From: a virus
Length of the DNA stretch: 36,065 nt
IMG/VR virus record: IMGVR_UViG_3300035216_000705
Span: 1-36,065 of that record
Strand: one strand, 5' to 3'
Of the stretch, positions 34,067-36,065 are shown in pieces. Position 1 is the stretch's first letter. Each line of letters starts with the position of its first letter. Under the pieces are notes generated by a model that saw nothing but the letters and a program-made list of their open reading frames with translations, was not told the origin of the DNA and searched no databases. The translations under genes and the position numbers were made by a program.

Positions 34067-36065
34067 ATGCCAATCACTATACAAGAAATAATTGCATCGG
34101 ATACTATTTCACAATTGGTCGATAAGACAAACTTTAACTTTGATCAGTTATTACTGAATGGTGGAGGGCCTCCTGGACCTATTGGTTTACCAGGGCCTAC
34201 TGGACCAGCTGGTGGAAGAGGACCAAAAGGAAGTACATGGTATGAAGATGCTTCACTAACAACACCTGGGGTTAGTCCTAATGTCACAGCACCTACAGTA
34301 ACACCACTAAGTGGGGATTATTATTTACAATTTAATGGTCAAGTTTGGGAATATAATGGGACAACCTGGGTAATCACAACAGTAGATTTACAAGGGCCTG
34401 CTGGGCCATCTGGTACTACTGGTGGATTTGGTTCATTTTTTGGGCAAGGTAGTATTTCTAATTTTAATACAGTTTTACCAACACCAAAGGGAATTGGAGG
34501 TACTGGTGCTAATTTATCAAATGAAGGTATTTTATCTGTTTTGGTTGGTGGTGCCGCGTCTAATACTGATACAGCAGACTCAGGAGTTACGTTAACATCA
34601 GCTTATCAATTAACTGATGCTCTTGCATTGTCAATGGCATCTGATATAGTATCATTAATGGTTCATCAAAAAAATACAGGTTCACGAGCTTTAGTTTTTC
34701 ATGGTGGAGCTGATTCAACTAATAGTGAAAACATGGAACAGAATTCACTAGGTGCACTAAGTGGTATTAAATTAGAAAATGATGATAGATTAACTGTAGA
34801 CGTACCTAAATTAGCTACAATAGTTCCTGGTATGTCTAATGCAGATGTTATAGGATACCAAGTAATTACATCACAAAGAAGTCAGTCTTATAGTTCAGGT
34901 AATCAAATAATAATGTCCAGCGGAAATAATGCAGCACCTTATGGGTTTGCAAATGAAAATTCCAATATTGAAATAACTGTTAATACAGGTTCTTCTGGTG
35001 GTACAGGTAATAAATTTAAATTAGTAACTACTGGTAGTGCTGGGTCTGGTATTTTTGAGATAGGTAATAATGTATTAATAAATCAAGCTCCACAAATAGC
35101 AGCTAACATTAATGCAAATGCAGCATTAACTGCAGGATATATTGATTTAGTTTCAAGTCAAGTTGGTAAAATACAATTGTTGTCAGGTGGTGGTGTTTCA
35201 ATAAATACTGCTAGTAATGCACCGTTTACTGGTAGTATAGATGTAGCAGCAGGAACAGGAGGATTAAATTTATCATCAACAGGGTTAGTATCGATGCTAG
35301 TGAAAGGTACTGCTAATGCTAATACAATGATAATTCAAAATCAATATAATGGTGCCAATAATGCAACTGGTCAACTTTATATAATGGGTAGTAAGGATCT
35401 TGTATTAAAGAAGTCTAATATATCTTCAAACAATGCACCAAGTATAGTATTAAATTATACAAATTCAACAGCTCCACATACTAGATTCGTAGGACACCAA
35501 ACATGGACAAAAGTAGGGACGGCTTCACAAGCACCTATTTCGGCAACTCTTGAAAAATATAATAATTTAGAAGGTGTTGGTTCAACAGCTAGCGCTATGT
35601 ATGAATTAACTGGTCGTAATTCTCTCGTTGATATGACACCTGGGTTTACTTTAAATCAGTGGGAGGGTGGTATACAGAGTATAAGTAATGTACCGGCTGG
35701 TATAGTTAAAATAGATTTAGGTAAAGAAGGTCCTACATCACCAGTCGTTCCTGGATTTGTTAATCCATTATCATATACTATGCAGGCGAGAACTGAGATG
35801 TTTAATAATTCATTAGGAATAGCTATAGAACATACCCCATTTGGTTCGCTCATCCCTTACGAAAGTTTTAGAGCAAATTCTAATCAGACTAGGTTTAGTG
35901 GACCTTTAGTTAAATCACAAACAGTTAATCCAAATAGTACTTTTATGACCGGTGGGTCTGTTACAGCTACACAGAATTATTGCAGTACTATATCCCCAAT
36001 TCCTCCTACTACTGATGGTTTTTGGGGGTTCAATACAGCAACCGCTCAAGGATTAACCAACCCAA
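34067..36065 (+). CDS. Collagen-type tail fibre, 3' end outside window
   Basis: Tail fibre protein truncated by the window edge: the frame is open from ATG 34067 to 36065, giving at least 666 residues. Residues 1-25 form the docking-like block shared with the protein at 22299. Residues 34-56 are a short Gly-X-Y collagen run (GPPGPIGLPGPTGPAGG and on). Residues 57-109 match the small module commonly seen between collagen runs in phage and bacterial proteins ('WYEDA', 'GDYYLQFNGQVWEYNGTTWV'), and a second short collagen piece follows (110-120). The rest is a long Gly/Ser/Asn-rich beta shaft with repeated 'NANAALTAGYIDLVS' and 'GGLNLSSTGLVSMLV' type turns. It starts ten bases after the 1671-residue gene behind GAAAAGAA. 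Receptor binding by the missing C-terminus is inferred. Confidence 0.8.
   Translation, partial: MPITIQEIIASDTISQLVDKTNFNFDQLLLNGGGPPGPIGLPGPTGPAGGRGPKGSTWYEDASLTTPGVSPNVTAPTVTPLSGDYYLQFNGQVWEYNGTTWVITTVDLQGPAGPSGTTGGFGSFFGQGSISNFNTVLPTPKGIGGTGANLSNEGILSVLVGGAASNTDTADSGVTLTSAYQLTDALALSMASDIVSLMVHQKNTGSRALVFHGGADSTNSENMEQNSLGALSGIKLENDDRLTVDVPKLATIVPGMSNADVIGYQVITSQRSQSYSSGNQIIMSSGNNAAPYGFANENSNIEITVNTGSSGGTGNKFKLVTTGSAGSGIFEIGNNVLINQAPQIAANINANAALTAGYIDLVSSQVGKIQLLSGGGVSINTASNAPFTGSIDVAAGTGGLNLSSTGLVSMLVKGTANANTMIIQNQYNGANNATGQLYIMGSKDLVLKKSNISSNNAPSIVLNYTNSTAPHTRFVGHQTWTKVGTASQAPISATLEKYNNLEGVGSTASAMYELTGRNSLVDMTPGFTLNQWEGGIQSISNVPAGIVKIDLGKEGPTSPVVPGFVNPLSYTMQARTEMFNNSLGIAIEHTPFGSLIPYESFRANSNQTRFSGPLVKSQTVNPNSTFMTGGSVTATQNYCSTISPIPPTTDGFWGFNTATAQGLTNP
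34166..34234 (+). repeat. Short collagen-like Gly-X-Y segment
   Basis: Codes for residues 34-56 of the fibre at 34067, a run with Gly at nearly every third position (GPPGPIGLPGPTGPAGG, GRGPKGS). It is more varied in its X and Y residues than the G-P-Q repeat at 1005-1220 and shows no nucleotide tandem repeat, so the two collagen segments are not recent copies of each other. Confidence 0.75.

Overview
This window is a virion-structure gene block of a contractile-tailed (T4-type, myovirus-like) phage. Every gene is on the + strand, genes are packed tightly and often overlap, and no gap exceeds about 92 bases. The clearest anchors are a gp25-like baseplate wedge protein (15619-15981), a gp6 / baseplate-J-like wedge protein directly after it (15995-17851), a gp5-type spike with an N-terminal OB domain (10907-11803), and a LysM protein next to a hub-like protein (7397-9421). 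No host housekeeping genes, tRNAs, integrase or insertion sequences are visible. DNA is strongly A+T rich. Both edges cut through collagen-containing tail-fibre genes, so the module continues on both sides.

Layout. (1) 1-3250: receptor-facing proteins: the end of a fibre with a long G-P-Q collagen repeat, a PKD + DUF285 (BspA-type) protein and an 80-residue protein. (2) 3299-5546: five small unrecognised proteins, several overlapping, possibly assembly factors. (3) 5577-12123: central baseplate/hub block: a 602-residue structural protein, a LysM protein, a hub-like protein, a tube- or hub-associated protein, the spike and a small putative tip protein. (4) 12216-14690: two genes that do not look structural: a protein with four S1-type RNA-binding repeats, and a glutamine-synthetase-fold amidoligase with a pentapeptide-repeat tail. 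(5) 14697-22280: wedge block: an unknown conserved-looking protein, gp25, gp6, an 89-residue protein and a 1383-residue gp7-position protein. (6) 22299-36065: very large peripheral baseplate and fibre proteins (215, 706, 1294 and 1671 residues), then a second collagen-type fibre that runs off the window.

Host inference: starts mostly lack Shine-Dalgarno sequences and sit behind A-rich leaders, and one fibre carries a BspA/DUF285 C-terminus of the kind common in Bacteroidota surface proteins. This suggests a Bacteroidota (Flavobacteriia-like) host, but it is inference. The code is standard: TAA, TAG and TGA all terminate genes here.

Most interesting points: an S1-like translation or RNA-binding factor in a phage whose own genes lack Shine-Dalgarno sites; an amidoligase with intact catalytic-type residues embedded in a baseplate operon; a recurrent TATATAATA-like element in seven of the eight gaps of 26 bases or more (candidate late promoter); and a short N-terminal block shared by two separate proteins that looks like a common virion-docking module.
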